DNA of 64,000 nucleotides from an uncultured Bacilli bacterium (GTDB lineage Bacteria > Bacillota_I > Bacilli_A > RF39 > UBA660), in the NCBI GenBank assembly GCA_934090685.1, contig CAKOJN010000002.1, forward strand, positions 124,001 to 188,000, in the 5' to 3' direction. A program made the position numbers and the translations under genes. Of this stretch, positions 25,570-34,821 are shown in pieces. The notes under the pieces are model-generated. The model saw only the letters and a program-made list of their open reading frames with translations. It searched no databases and had not been told where the DNA came from. Numbering within the stretch: the first letter of the stretch is position 1; every line of letters begins with the position of its first letter.

Positions 25570-26626
25570 TTTAATAACTCACCCAGGCGAAACTCTAAAA
25601 GAGGTAATAGAAAATAATAATATTTCTCAAGAAGAATTAGCAATTAGAACTGAATACACACCAAAGCATATTAGTGAAGTGCTAAATGGTAAAAAAGGAA
25701 TATCTAATTCTTTTGCAATTGCACTTGAATATGCCTTAGGTATAAGTGCTGAATTTTGGTGTAATTTGCAATGTATTTATGATAAAAATATAGATGAAGT
25801 AGAAAAATTAAATAATATAGATAGAAAAGAATATGCTGTTTTAAAAGAATTGAAAGAAGTTGTAGCATACTTAAAGAAAATAAACTTGCTTAGTAAAGAT
25901 CTAAATGATACAAGTATAATTTTAAAACTTAGAAAACTTTTAAATGTTAATAATCTTTTAAGCATACCTAATTTACCTATACAACAGGTTGCTTTTAGAG
26001 GAACTAAAAATAAAATTAATATATATGTTTTATATGCATGGCAAAAAATATGTGAAATATTAACTTATAACGATAATATTGTTGAACATTTTGATAAAGA
26101 AAAGTTGATAAAAAGAATTAACGATATTAAAGATACTATGTTTCTAGAACCAACTGAAATGATAGTTGAATTAAAACAAATTTTTAAGGAGTGTGGAATT
26201 TCATTTAATGTAGTTAAACATTTTAAAGGTGCTCCTGTACAGGGATTTATTAAAAAGAAAAATGATCAAGTTATATTATGTCTAACTATTAGGCAATCTT
26301 TTGCTGATATTTTTTGGTTTACTTTATTTCACGAAATAGGGCATTTATTAAATGATGATTTTAAGAAATCTTATATTGATTATAATTTTATAGATAGTAA
26401 AGAAGAAAAAAATGCGGATGAGTTTGCGAGAAATACATTGATAAATAGTGATGAATATAATTCTTTTATTAGTAAAAATATATTAAATATAAAGAGTATA
26501 AATGATTTTTCAAAATCACAAAATATTATTCCTTCTATTGTAATAGGTAGGATACAAAATGATAAAAAAGATTATTCATTTTTGACACAGTATAAAGAAA
26601 GATATACATGGATAGAGAAGTCTTGA
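25538..26626 (+). CDS. HigA-type antitoxin fused to an ImmA/IrrE metallopeptidase domain
   Basis: A 362-residue protein. Residues about 15-75 form an HTH of the HigA/VapI type (HPGETLKEVIENNNISQEELA...HISEVLNGKKGIS). The C-terminal half has the ImmA/IrrE-type zinc protease motif HEIGHLL at about residues 265-271, with the downstream acidic KNADEFARN. Fused antitoxins of this kind exist; the protease may act on the antitoxin part or another repressor, which would give stress-dependent release. AGGAG (25521-25525) precedes two ATG codons at 25538 and 25541; either may be used. Confidence 0.85.
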   Translation: MMENIIGLSLDLITHPGETLKEVIENNNISQEELAIRTEYTPKHISEVLNGKKGISNSFAIALEYALGISAEFWCNLQCIYDKNIDEVEKLNNIDRKEYAVLKELKEVVAYLKKINLLSKDLNDTSIILKLRKLLNVNNLLSIPNLPIQQVAFRGTKNKINIYVLYAWQKICEILTYNDNIVEHFDKEKLIKRINDIKDTMFLEPTEMIVELKQIFKECGISFNVVKHFKGAPVQGFIKKKNDQVILCLTIRQSFADIFWFTLFHEIGHLLNDDFKKSYIDYNFIDSKEEKNADEFARNTLINSDEYNSFISKNILNIKSINDFSKSQNIIPSIVIGRIQNDKKDYSFLTQYKERYTWIEKS

Positions 26627-26645
26627 TGACTTTTCTATTTATTTG
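26612..26645 (+). terminator. Terminator of the toxin-antitoxin operon
   Basis: An 11-base-pair stem (26612-26622 with 26628-26638, one G-T pair), followed by T-rich sequence. It overlaps the stop codon. Confidence 0.8.
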
Positions 26646-26678
26646 TGATAAAATTATTTAGTCGAAAGGGTGATTAAT

Positions 26679-27335
26679 ATGAGAAAGTTTTTAAAGTATG
26701 TTTTGACACTTAGTTTTTTATTCATGCTTTGTTCATGTGGTCTTAATTATAAAACTGAGACTAAGGATGGAAAAACAGTATACAATATTGAAAATAAAAA
26801 ATATATAGAAAGTGATAAAGAAACAAATTTGATTAAAATAGATGTTAAAGATAAAGGAATTATAATAGCAGAGCTTTATCCTGATGTAGCACCAATAACA
26901 GTAGAAAACTTTAAGAAGTTAGTTAATGATAAATTTTATGATGGGTTAATATTTCATAGAATTATAAAAGACTTTATGATTCAAACAGGAGATCCATTAG
27001 GAACTGGTATTGGTGGTAGTGATGAAAATATTAAGGGTGAGTTTAGTGAAAATGGAGTAGAAAATAATTTATCTCATACAAGAGGAGTACTTTCAATGGC
27101 AAGACGTGGAAGCAATCCTGAAACAGAAGAAACTATGAATTCAGCAAGTAGTCAATTCTTTATAGTACATAAAGATTCAACATATTTAGATGGAAAATAT
27201 GCTGCGTTTGGAAAAGTTATTAATGGTATGAGTGTAGTTGATGATCTTGCTATTTCACAAACTGATGATAATGATAAACCACTTAGTGATAAAGTAATAA
27301 CATCAATTAGATTTGTTAGTCTTTTAGAGGAATAA
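26679..27335 (+). CDS. Lipoprotein peptidyl-prolyl cis-trans isomerase (cyclophilin)
   Basis: A 218-residue protein with a lipoprotein signal peptide (basic start, hydrophobic core, lipobox ending LCSC at about residue 19) and a cyclophilin domain: FYDGLIFHRIIKDFMIQTGDP, GVLSMAR, SASSQFFI, YAAFGKVINGM. It should fold exported proteins outside the membrane. The start at 26679 was chosen over the GTG at 26670, because GAAAGGG (26664-26670) then has normal spacing. Confidence 0.92.
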   Translation: MRKFLKYVLTLSFLFMLCSCGLNYKTETKDGKTVYNIENKKYIESDKETNLIKIDVKDKGIIIAELYPDVAPITVENFKKLVNDKFYDGLIFHRIIKDFMIQTGDPLGTGIGGSDENIKGEFSENGVENNLSHTRGVLSMARRGSNPETEETMNSASSQFFIVHKDSTYLDGKYAAFGKVINGMSVVDDLAISQTDDNDKPLSDKVITSIRFVSLLEE

Positions 27336-27337
27336 AT

Positions 27338-28180
27338 ATGGAAATAATGGATGGAAAGAATCTTTCAAATATAATAAAAGATGATTTAAGAAAAGAAATA
27401 TCTATGTATGTTCAAACACCTATTTTAGCAGTTATAACAATAGGTGATGATGAAGCATCTAAAGTATATGTAAATAATAAGAGAAAATCATGTGAACAAG
27501 TGGGTATAAGTTTTATGCATTTTGATTACTTAAGTGAAGTAAAAGAAAGTGTAGTAATTAACAAAATAAAAGAATTAAATAAAGATGTATCTGTAAATGG
27601 AATAATAGTTCAGTTACCAATCCCAGACAATTTTAATGTAGATAAAATTATTAATACAATAGATGTATCTAAAGATGTAGATGGTCTTACTAATGAATCT
27701 AAAATAAGAAGAATGAATAATAAAAATAGTTTAATACCATGTACAACTAAAGGAATATTAGAACTGCTTGATTATTATAAAATAAATATGGAATCTAAAA
27801 GAGTAGTAGTAGTTGGTAGAAGTGAGTTAGTCGGAACTCCTACTTATCAAGAATGTTTAAAAAGAAATGCTACTGTTACGATATGTCACTCTAAAACTAA
27901 AGATTTAGAAAGTATAACTAGAGAAGCAGATATATTAATAGTTGCGACAGGTCATAAATATTTAATAGATAAAAATATGATAAAAAAAGGATGCGTTATT
28001 ATAGATGTTGGGATAAGTCGTGATAGTGGTAAATTATATGGTGATGTTAATCCTAATGTTAGTGACAAGTGTTCTTATCTTACACCAGTACCTGGTGGAG
28101 TAGGACCTATGACAGTAGTTATGTTACTTAAAAATACTTTTATAGCATATAAAAGTCAACATGGTGTTAAAGATGTATAA
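27338..28180 (+). CDS. folD: Bifunctional methylenetetrahydrofolate dehydrogenase/cyclohydrolase FolD
   Basis: A 280-residue enzyme of one-carbon folate metabolism. Signatures: YVNNKRKSCEQVGI (active-site Tyr/Lys), VQLPIPDNF, DVDGLT, and the NADP-binding VVGRSELVGTP, where the usual SxIVGxP loop is slightly changed. The C-terminus has TPVPGGVGPMTVVMLL. It follows the cyclophilin gene by 2 bases. Confidence 0.96.
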   Translation: MEIMDGKNLSNIIKDDLRKEISMYVQTPILAVITIGDDEASKVYVNNKRKSCEQVGISFMHFDYLSEVKESVVINKIKELNKDVSVNGIIVQLPIPDNFNVDKIINTIDVSKDVDGLTNESKIRRMNNKNSLIPCTTKGILELLDYYKINMESKRVVVVGRSELVGTPTYQECLKRNATVTICHSKTKDLESITREADILIVATGHKYLIDKNMIKKGCVIIDVGISRDSGKLYGDVNPNVSDKCSYLTPVPGGVGPMTVVMLLKNTFIAYKSQHGVKDV

Positions 28181-28994
28181 AGAAATAGAAAGAAGTATAG
28201 TAAAAACTTATAGGAAAGAAATATGGGCTAGATTTATTAAAGGTGTTAAAGAATTTGAACTTGTAAAAGATAAAGATAAAATAGCTGTATGTATTTCAGG
28301 TGGTAAAGATTCATTTTTACTTGCTAAGTGTATGCAAGAATTAAAACGTCATGGTAAAATTGATTTTGAAGTTGTATTTATATGTATGAATCCTGGATAC
28401 AATGAAAAGAATCTTGAACTTATAAAATCAAACGCTGAAAAGATGAATATAGATTTGCATATATTTAATAGTAATATATTTGATATAGTTGATAAGCAAA
28501 TTAAATCTCCTTGCTATTTATGTGCTAGAATGAGAAGAGGATGTCTTTATAATGAAGCGCAAAGACTTGGATGTAATAAAATAGCATTAGGTCACCATTT
28601 TGATGATGTAGTAGAAACTATATTATTAAGTATGTTTTATGCATCTGAATATAAAACTATGATGCCCAAGTTACATAGTGAAAACTTTGAAGGAATGGAA
28701 CTTATAAGACCACTTTATTATGTTAGAGAAAAAGATATTATAAGATTTGCTAAAGGAAATGATTTAACATTCTTAAATTGTGCGTGTAAATTTGCTGAGA
28801 AGAATCAAACTGAAAACACATCAAAAAGAAAAGAAATAAAAGAGTTATTAAATGAACTTAAAAAAATTAATCCTAATGTTGATAGTAATATATTTAAAAG
28901 TACATTTGATATTAATTTAAATACTGTACTTGGTTATCATAAAACAAAGGATGATACTTATTGTTTTTTAGATGATTATGATAAAAAGGACTAA
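28173..28994 (+). CDS. TtcA-family PP-loop tRNA thiolation protein
   Basis: About 273 residues. The PP-loop ATPase motif is CISGGKDSF (about residues 36-44). A CxxC lies in SPCYLCARMRRGCL and a further Cys pair in FLNCACKFAE, as in the TtcA/TtuA group that uses an iron-sulfur cluster to thiolate tRNA bases. GHHFDDVVET is also typical. The start at 28173 overlaps the folD stop. An in-frame ATG at 28161 is an alternative; neither has a strong Shine-Dalgarno. The exact target nucleotide is not known. Confidence 0.83.
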   Translation: MYKEIERSIVKTYRKEIWARFIKGVKEFELVKDKDKIAVCISGGKDSFLLAKCMQELKRHGKIDFEVVFICMNPGYNEKNLELIKSNAEKMNIDLHIFNSNIFDIVDKQIKSPCYLCARMRRGCLYNEAQRLGCNKIALGHHFDDVVETILLSMFYASEYKTMMPKLHSENFEGMELIRPLYYVREKDIIRFAKGNDLTFLNCACKFAEKNQTENTSKRKEIKELLNELKKINPNVDSNIFKSTFDINLNTVLGYHKTKDDTYCFLDDYDKKD

Positions 28995-29006
28995 TAGTCT
29001 TTTTTT
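28983..29006 (+). terminator. Terminator after the TtcA-like gene
   Basis: AAAAAGGACT (28983-28992) pairs with AGTCTTTTTT (28996-29005), three-base loop, T-rich end. Confidence 0.8.
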
Positions 29007-29009
29007 AAT

Positions 29010-29037
29010 TTGCAATATTTTTAAAAAACTGTATAAT
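29010..29037 (+). promoter_or_regulatory. Promoter of the two-gene prepilin operon
   Basis: TTGCAA (29010-29015), 16-base spacer, TATAAT (29032-29037). The leader to the ATG is about 60 bases. It does not share the inverted-repeat block of the other two pilin promoters. Confidence 0.65.
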
Positions 29038-29104
29038 TATAGTTAAGATAGCACGTTGTACACAATAAACTTTATGTAAGAATAATATTTAAGGGGTGCA
29101 TACC

Positions 29105-31900
29105 ATGAAAAATAAAAAAGGATTCACATTAGTAGAGGTTCTAGCAGTAATAGCAATTTTGATGATTTTAGTGATTTTATCAGTTCCAAGAATAAGAGTA
29201 TTATATGATAAAGCAAAAGAAAATGCTTTTTTAACAGAGTTTAAAAATTTAGAAAGACAAATTACTAATAAAGAAGTAATGGCTAAAATGAATAAAAAGA
29301 AAATAGTAGCAATATCTAGTGAGGATGAAACATCATTAGAACTTTCAAATAAAGATTTTAAATATTGTATAGATTTAAATAAAAATGGTACTTTTTCTAG
29401 AATGCAAGCATCTGATGGTAAAAATTATATAGAAGCAAACCGTGGTGATGATATTCATTCTTTTACAAGCAAGAATATTACTAAAGGTGGATATGATAAA
29501 TTAAGATGTGTTTTTGATGAGAATAGATCACTTAAAAATGTTATTCTTGCAGATAATAAATCTTATCCAGATAATAAGAAATCTGTAACTGTAGAAAGTG
29601 AAAATGGAATAGACTTTTCAAAAGCAGCAAGTGCAACTAACGGAATAGGTTTATTTTATAACTATAACTCAGATGATATTAATAAAGATGGTAAAGTTGA
29701 CAAAACATATTATTTTAGAGGGTCTGTTACTAATAATAATGTAATATTTGCAAATATATGTTGGAAAGTTGTTAAGATAGCAGAGGATGGTGCTGTTAAA
29801 TTAATTTACAATGGTGAACCTTATCATGGGCAATGTAATAATTGGAATTATATTTCTTATGATTATTATGGTGAAACTACTGATTATGCAAGTGATAAAG
29901 ATAGCAATGCTAAAAAAATTATAGATGATTGGTATAAAGATTTCATTTTAAAATATGGTGAATATGTTCAAGATACATCATATTGTAATGATAGAAGTAA
30001 AGATGAAAATGGTGCATATAACTCTAAAAATAGATTAAATGGGAGTGTAAAGACTCCAACTAATAAATGTAATAATGAAGATAGTTTTACTGTTGATAGT
30101 AAGATAGGCAATGGATTATTAAAGTATCCAGCAGCACTACTAACTGCAGATGAATATATTTATTCTGGAGGAATAAAAAATGGTATTTGGACAATGACAC
30201 CTTCTGGTGATAATAAAATATATTTATCTAATGGTTTGTATTCTGAATATGTTAATTCTAAATATGGAATTGCACCTGTGATTGCATTGAATGCAAAGGC
30301 CACAGTTAAATATGGTGATGGTTCCTCATCAAAACCATATGTTATTAGAACGAGCACTTCTGCAATTGATGCTAAAAATTGTGCAACTAATATATATAAA
30401 AAAGGTACAATATTAAATAAAATATTAAGCGATAATTGTGCATACCCAGCAAATAAGAAAAGTGAAAATGTTATAAAAGATACTGGAATTGATTTTGAAT
30501 ACAGTTCTATAAGCGTTCCAATTAATTATTATCTTTATGTTAGTTCTTGGGAAAGTAATGTTCAAATGGATGGAGAAATTGAATTTTATAAAGAATTAAA
30601 TGTTGATAGTGAAACTGGAGAATTAAATTTATCTGGTAAAATGATTAAAGGTTCATGGAATACTAACGAAATTTGCACTAGTAGTTCATGCCCTGTAACA
30701 GGATACTTTTTTAAAGCAGCACACGGTTCATATTATAAAGTAAAATCTTTTTATGATTCGAAAAATGCAAATGTATTTTATTCTTATAAAGAAACTACTT
30801 ATAGTGGATTTAATGGATTTGGATTATATTATACTGAGGACAATAATTTTTCCGAAGGAGGAAAAAGAATATATTTTTATAGAGGCGATGTTAATAACAA
30901 TTATGTTGCATTTGGTAATATGTGTTTTAATATTATGCGTACAGATGAAAAAGATAATGTAAGATTAATTTATTATGGGGAATATATAGATAATAAATGT
31001 CAAGCTAAATATCCAGGGATTAATACATCATATTCCTATGGTGTTTATGATAATACATATGTTGGTTATATGACTGGGGATATGGTTCAAACAGAAACTG
31101 GCGAATATTATAAAATATCTCCGAATGCTGAATATTATTTTAGTAGTGATTATGAATATAACAATGAAACTAAAAAATATAAGTTAAAAGGTAATATAAT
31201 TAATGGAAAATGGAATACTGATAAAATTTGTACTTCCACATCGTGCCCAGTAAAAGATTACTACACATGTTTCGAAAATTCAAAAAATGCAGAATGCGAA
31301 AAGTTTATTAAAATAAACGGGTTTAATTCATGGGCACATTATTATGCAGATGGGGATATTGCTCAATGGACTTCTTATGTTACAGAAATTAAATATCAAA
31401 GCGAGTCTTATGCAAAAAGTACAAGTAATAAATATGATAGTAAAATAAAAAAAGAAATAGATAAATGGTATGAAAAAAATATCAAACCTACTGACATTAA
31501 ATTAGCTGATACAGTTTTTTGTAATGATAGGAGTATTGTTAATGCCAATACTGGATATGGCGATATTCAAACAGATTATGATTCATACAATGAGAAAAAA
31601 TTTACATACATATGTAAACAAAGTAACGATAAGTTTACTACTTCAGCGTCAAATGGTAATGGTAAACTAAAATATCCTATAGGTTTGCCAACACGTTATG
31701 AATTAAAAATTATGGATAATTCGGTTAACTATTATGCTAAAACTATTACACCTGGTCGATTTATATCTAGTGCGTTTGTTTATGGAGGTGGGTTTTCGGG
31801 AAGTGAAATTTACCCAGTGATAGCAGTACCTGGTTCAACATATATTTCTCAAGGCAATGGAAGAATTGATGATCCATATTTAATAAGAGGAGGTAAGTAA
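29105..31900 (+). CDS. Giant type IV prepilin-like protein with two YYRG...NPY modules
   Basis: A 931-residue protein starting MKNKKGFTLVEVLAVIAIL, a class III prepilin leader (cleavage expected Gly6-Phe7, Glu at +5). The head holds two copies of a large module. Each copy has Y-F-R-G, NN-V, a C-W/F-x-I/V core, KLIY or RLIY, WY, CNDRS, GNGLLKYP or GNGKLKYP and ends in SKPYVI or DDPYLI. Paired cysteines recur at equal places. Length is several times that of a normal pilin. AAGGGG (29091-29096) supports the ATG at 29105 over the GTG at 29096. The next prepilin begins 1 base after its stop, so the two are made together. A tip or display pilin is a possible role. Confidence 0.82.
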   Translation: MKNKKGFTLVEVLAVIAILMILVILSVPRIRVLYDKAKENAFLTEFKNLERQITNKEVMAKMNKKKIVAISSEDETSLELSNKDFKYCIDLNKNGTFSRMQASDGKNYIEANRGDDIHSFTSKNITKGGYDKLRCVFDENRSLKNVILADNKSYPDNKKSVTVESENGIDFSKAASATNGIGLFYNYNSDDINKDGKVDKTYYFRGSVTNNNVIFANICWKVVKIAEDGAVKLIYNGEPYHGQCNNWNYISYDYYGETTDYASDKDSNAKKIIDDWYKDFILKYGEYVQDTSYCNDRSKDENGAYNSKNRLNGSVKTPTNKCNNEDSFTVDSKIGNGLLKYPAALLTADEYIYSGGIKNGIWTMTPSGDNKIYLSNGLYSEYVNSKYGIAPVIALNAKATVKYGDGSSSKPYVIRTSTSAIDAKNCATNIYKKGTILNKILSDNCAYPANKKSENVIKDTGIDFEYSSISVPINYYLYVSSWESNVQMDGEIEFYKELNVDSETGELNLSGKMIKGSWNTNEICTSSSCPVTGYFFKAAHGSYYKVKSFYDSKNANVFYSYKETTYSGFNGFGLYYTEDNNFSEGGKRIYFYRGDVNNNYVAFGNMCFNIMRTDEKDNVRLIYYGEYIDNKCQAKYPGINTSYSYGVYDNTYVGYMTGDMVQTETGEYYKISPNAEYYFSSDYEYNNETKKYKLKGNIINGKWNTDKICTSTSCPVKDYYTCFENSKNAECEKFIKINGFNSWAHYYADGDIAQWTSYVTEIKYQSESYAKSTSNKYDSKIKKEIDKWYEKNIKPTDIKLADTVFCNDRSIVNANTGYGDIQTDYDSYNEKKFTYICKQSNDKFTTSASNGNGKLKYPIGLPTRYELKIMDNSVNYYAKTITPGRFISSAFVYGGGFSGSEIYPVIAVPGSTYISQGNGRIDDPYLIRGGK

Positions 31901-31901
31901 A

Positions 31902-33398
31902 ATGAAAAAAAATGGTTTTACTTTAATAGAACTTTTAGCAGTCATGGCAATAGTTGCAGTTTTATCAATTATTGCTGTTCCTAGTATACTTAAATTATAT
32001 AATGATTCATTAGAAAATTCTTTTAAAACTGAATCTTTAGCGGTACTTAAAGGTATTGATGATGACATATCAATCGATTATGATGATATAAATGAATATG
32101 ATTGTACTAAAGGTAATGAAAGTATATACAAAAGATGTAGCATAAAAATTATGAATGGAAAACCTGTTTTGGAAGCAGAAGGAGCAGGTAAGTTTTCAGA
32201 TTTTTCAGCATATGAAGTATCTTTAGATGGAAGCGGATATGTTGTTCGTGTAGGTAAATTAGAAAACTATGTTGAAGAAAATGTTACTACAAGTTATTCT
32301 TTAATTGATAAAGAAAATAATAAACTTAGCGAGAAATTTACTGAACAAAAATTTTCTGATATTGCTAAGACTATTGAAGAAGTACCAGAATTAAAAGGAA
32401 AATTTGTTGAGTTTAATGCATTATTAACGGGTGACTATAGTAAGGTGGGCAATTTTAGTAGGGCATTTTATTATACAAACTCAACCTATATAAACGATAA
32501 TAAATTATTTGGTGGTGTAACAAATATTAATGAAGATATGAGCGAATCTAGTGGTACTATAGAACTTAAAATGCCGATATTTATAGCATCTTTTGATATA
32601 TCTGATAAAGAAAGTGGAATTTACCAATTTGAGTCACAGGGAATTAGGGGCAATTATAGTTTTATGATATTACCCAAAAATGAAATGATTGAACAATTAA
32701 AAAGTATTGAAGATGAAGAAGATTTAAATCGAAATATGCTGGATATTATTTATAATACTTCGATTTATTCTAATGAAGATGATACGTTTTTGTTTGGAGA
32801 TTATGAACTTCGAGGAAATAGATATAATCTATCTAGTCCTGTATTGACCTTAGAAGGCGGAGAAACTTATTATTTAATTATAATATTGATGAATTTAGAT
32901 AATAAGGTTGAAGAAACTAGTGTGATAAATCAAATTTCAATGACTAAAATAAGAGGAAATGGCATAAGACTTAAAGGCGACAAAAAAATATTACTATTGC
33001 CTTCTGAAGTAAGTAAATATAAAGATGCTGGAATAATTTCTAACAACGGTATATTAAAAGAAAATAAAAATTATGTATCTTATAGTAACTTAAAAAAACA
33101 AGTAGGTGATTATAACTATTTGTATATTATTAAAAAAAATGATTCATTAAACAATATCAATAGAAATATATATGTTGTATCCGAAAAATATACAGATTAC
33201 TTTAAGCATTATGGTCGTTCATATTATTTTGAAAAAGCAACTGATAAATATAAACTATATTGTTCTTTATCAAATTCTTATTCTGATTATTATTGTAGTG
33301 CTGATTGTGATGAGAGTGGATATGTTATAGTTGAAAGTACCGAAACATCGTTTGTAAAATATTATTTTATTTTACCAAGTTATTGTCCACCACAATAA
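31902..33398 (+). CDS. Type IV prepilin-like protein with Ig-like stalk
   Basis: A 498-residue protein starting MKKNGFTLIELLAVMAIVA, a prepilin leader with cleavage expected between Gly5 and Phe6 and Glu at +5. The middle (about 45-345) is unrelated to other parts of the window. Residues about 352-427 repeat the Ig-like stalk of the pilin at 12766 (LLPSEVSKYKDAG, GDYNYLYIIK). The C-terminus is a short Cys-rich tail (YCSADCDE...YCPPQ) in place of the LRR head. GGAGG precedes the start. It is cotranscribed with the giant pilin upstream. Confidence 0.82.
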   Translation: MKKNGFTLIELLAVMAIVAVLSIIAVPSILKLYNDSLENSFKTESLAVLKGIDDDISIDYDDINEYDCTKGNESIYKRCSIKIMNGKPVLEAEGAGKFSDFSAYEVSLDGSGYVVRVGKLENYVEENVTTSYSLIDKENNKLSEKFTEQKFSDIAKTIEEVPELKGKFVEFNALLTGDYSKVGNFSRAFYYTNSTYINDNKLFGGVTNINEDMSESSGTIELKMPIFIASFDISDKESGIYQFESQGIRGNYSFMILPKNEMIEQLKSIEDEEDLNRNMLDIIYNTSIYSNEDDTFLFGDYELRGNRYNLSSPVLTLEGGETYYLIIILMNLDNKVEETSVINQISMTKIRGNGIRLKGDKKILLLPSEVSKYKDAGIISNNGILKENKNYVSYSNLKKQVGDYNYLYIIKKNDSLNNINRNIYVVSEKYTDYFKHYGRSYYFEKATDKYKLYCSLSNSYSDYYCSADCDESGYVIVESTETSFVKYYFILPSYCPPQ

Positions 33399-33433
33399 AA
33401 AACTCTTGAGTTTTAAACTCAAGAGTTTTTTGT
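33399..33433. terminator. Bidirectional terminator between the pilin operon and rpsD
   Basis: AAAACTCTTGAGTTT (33399-33413) and AAACTCAAGAGTTTT (33415-33429) form a near-perfect palindrome with A runs on one side and T runs on the other. It serves the pilin genes on the plus strand and rpsD on the minus strand. Confidence 0.85.
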
Positions 33434-33448
33434 TTACATATTAGTTCA

Positions 33449-34048
33449 TTATCTGTTGTAGTATTCAACGATTAGAGCTTCATTAACTTCATTATTTAAT
33501 TCTTCTCTTTCAGGATATCTTAAGTAAGTACCTGTTTTTTTAGTTTTATCAACTTCTACAAATGCAGGAATGTTAATATCCATACCTAAACATTCATTAA
33601 TAACAGGGTGATCTAGTGATCCTTCTTTAACAGAAATAACACTTCCAACTTTTACTCTGAATGATGGAATATTTACTTTTTTACCATCAACTAAGATATG
33701 ACCATGATTAACTAATTGTCTAGCAGCTTTTCTAGTTTTAGCAAATCCCATTCTATAAACTAAATTATCAAGTCTACTTTCTAAAAGTATTAATAAATTA
33801 GTACCATGGATTCCTTGCATTTTACCAGCTGCATCGAATGTTTTTCTGAATTGTTTTTCAGATAAACCGTACATAAATCTAACTTTTTGTTTTTCTTGTA
33901 ATTGAACACCATATTCACTAAGTTTTCTTCTACTAGTTCCATGAATACCAGGAGCTTGAGTTTTACGTCTTAGTTCTTTACCAGTTTCAAGAGTAGAAAA
34001 ACCATATCTTCTAGATTTTTTAAATACAGGTCCGATGTATCTTGACAT
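33449..34048 (-). CDS. rpsD: 30S ribosomal protein S4
   Basis: A 199-residue S4 with an N-terminal domain (MSRYIGPVFKKSRRYGFST), an S4 RNA-binding domain (ESRLDNLVYRMGFAKTRKAARQLVNHGHI) and a normal length. The N-terminal zinc cysteines of some S4 proteins are absent. It stands alone, as in Bacillus, and is expected to bind its own leader. GGAGG lies before the start. Confidence 0.97.
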   Translation of the reverse strand: MSRYIGPVFKKSRRYGFSTLETGKELRRKTQAPGIHGTSRRKLSEYGVQLQEKQKVRFMYGLSEKQFRKTFDAAGKMQGIHGTNLLILLESRLDNLVYRMGFAKTRKAARQLVNHGHILVDGKKVNIPSFRVKVGSVISVKEGSLDHPVINECLGMDINIPAFVEVDKTKKTGTYLRYPEREELNNEVNEALIVEYYNR

Positions 34049-34196
34049 AGTATTTGTTCCTCCTTTACAATATTTTTGTATTAAAGGCCACTACTTATAG
34101 TTATAGGGAGTTTCTTATTACTTTCGCCTTGGCAGAGGTTACTTATATTTACTTAGAAACACATTATAATTACTTATAGCACTGCCACTAAATACT
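34049..34196 (-). promoter_or_regulatory. Structured rpsD 5' leader, probable S4 autoregulatory RNA
   Basis: About 150 bases separate the predicted transcription start from the rpsD ATG. In the RNA, CTGCCA (34130-34135) can pair with TGGCAG (34182-34187), and AAGGC (34126-34130) with GCCTT (34084-34088). Bacillus rpsD is repressed by S4 binding its leader. The match here rests on position and pairing, not on a covariance search. Confidence 0.55.
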
Positions 34197-34202
34197 TAGT
34201 AA

Positions 34203-34231
34203 ATTATATAATAAAAACTACTAAAAATCAA
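34203..34231 (-). promoter_or_regulatory. rpsD promoter
   Basis: On the minus strand TTGATT (34231-34226), 17-base spacer, TATAAT (34208-34203). Confidence 0.7.
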
Positions 34232-34248
34232 TAAAAATACATAAATAA

Positions 34249-34278
34249 TTGATTGAAATAGTTAAAATATGCTATAAT
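34249..34278 (+). promoter_or_regulatory. Promoter of the membrane protein-murB operon
   Basis: TTGATT (34249-34254), 18-base spacer, TATAAT (34273-34278), back to back with the rpsD promoter. Confidence 0.7.
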
Positions 34279-34299
34279 TTGGGTACGGAGATGATATTT

Positions 34300-34821
34300 A
34301 TGGCAAAAAATAATATGAAATTAAAGTATAAAACTAAAAAAAGAGAAAGAAAAGTTGAAGTTACTGAGACTGATAAAATTAAATCAGCAGTTTATACAGT
34401 AATCGGAGTTTTCTTGTTTTTTGGATTAATGTATTTATGTGTTTTTGGACTTAATAAAATAGGTGCTTTTGAAGAAGGATATAAAAAACCTGATACTAAG
34501 ACTGAATTTAATTATGAGAAAATTATGATCGGTAATGTATTTAATAGAAGTGAAAAAACATATTACGTACTTTTTGATAATTATAAAGATTATAAAGTAG
34601 ATAGTTATATTAATAGTTTAATTAAAGATAGTGATGAAGTAGTGTATAAAGTTGATATGAGTCTAAGTGAAAATGCATCTCATGTATCTGATAATAATAA
34701 CAAGAATGCTAGTAGTAGTAATGAACTTAAAATTAATGATATAACACTTATTAAAATATCAAATGGAAAAATAGTTGAATACTTAGTAGGAACAGAAGAA
34801 ATAGAGAGTTACTTAGAATAA
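34300..34821 (+). CDS. Single-pass membrane protein, possible thioredoxin-like fold without CxxC
   Basis: A 173-residue protein: a basic N-terminus (about 1-30), one membrane helix (about 32-53, AVYTVIGVFLFFGLMYLCV) and an outer domain. The domain pattern (KTYYVLFDNYKD..., VYKVDMS, NDITLIKISNGKIVEYLVGTEEIESYL) resembles a thioredoxin-like fold. There is no CxxC and no Cys in the outer part, so it is not a redox enzyme. Start chosen at 34300 because GGAG (34287-34290) is 9 bases upstream and the earlier ATG codons lie in or next to the promoter. Its stop shares one base with the murB start. Function unknown. Confidence 0.65.
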   Translation: MAKNNMKLKYKTKKRERKVEVTETDKIKSAVYTVIGVFLFFGLMYLCVFGLNKIGAFEEGYKKPDTKTEFNYEKIMIGNVFNRSEKTYYVLFDNYKDYKVDSYINSLIKDSDEVVYKVDMSLSENASHVSDNNNKNASSSNELKINDITLIKISNGKIVEYLVGTEEIESYLE

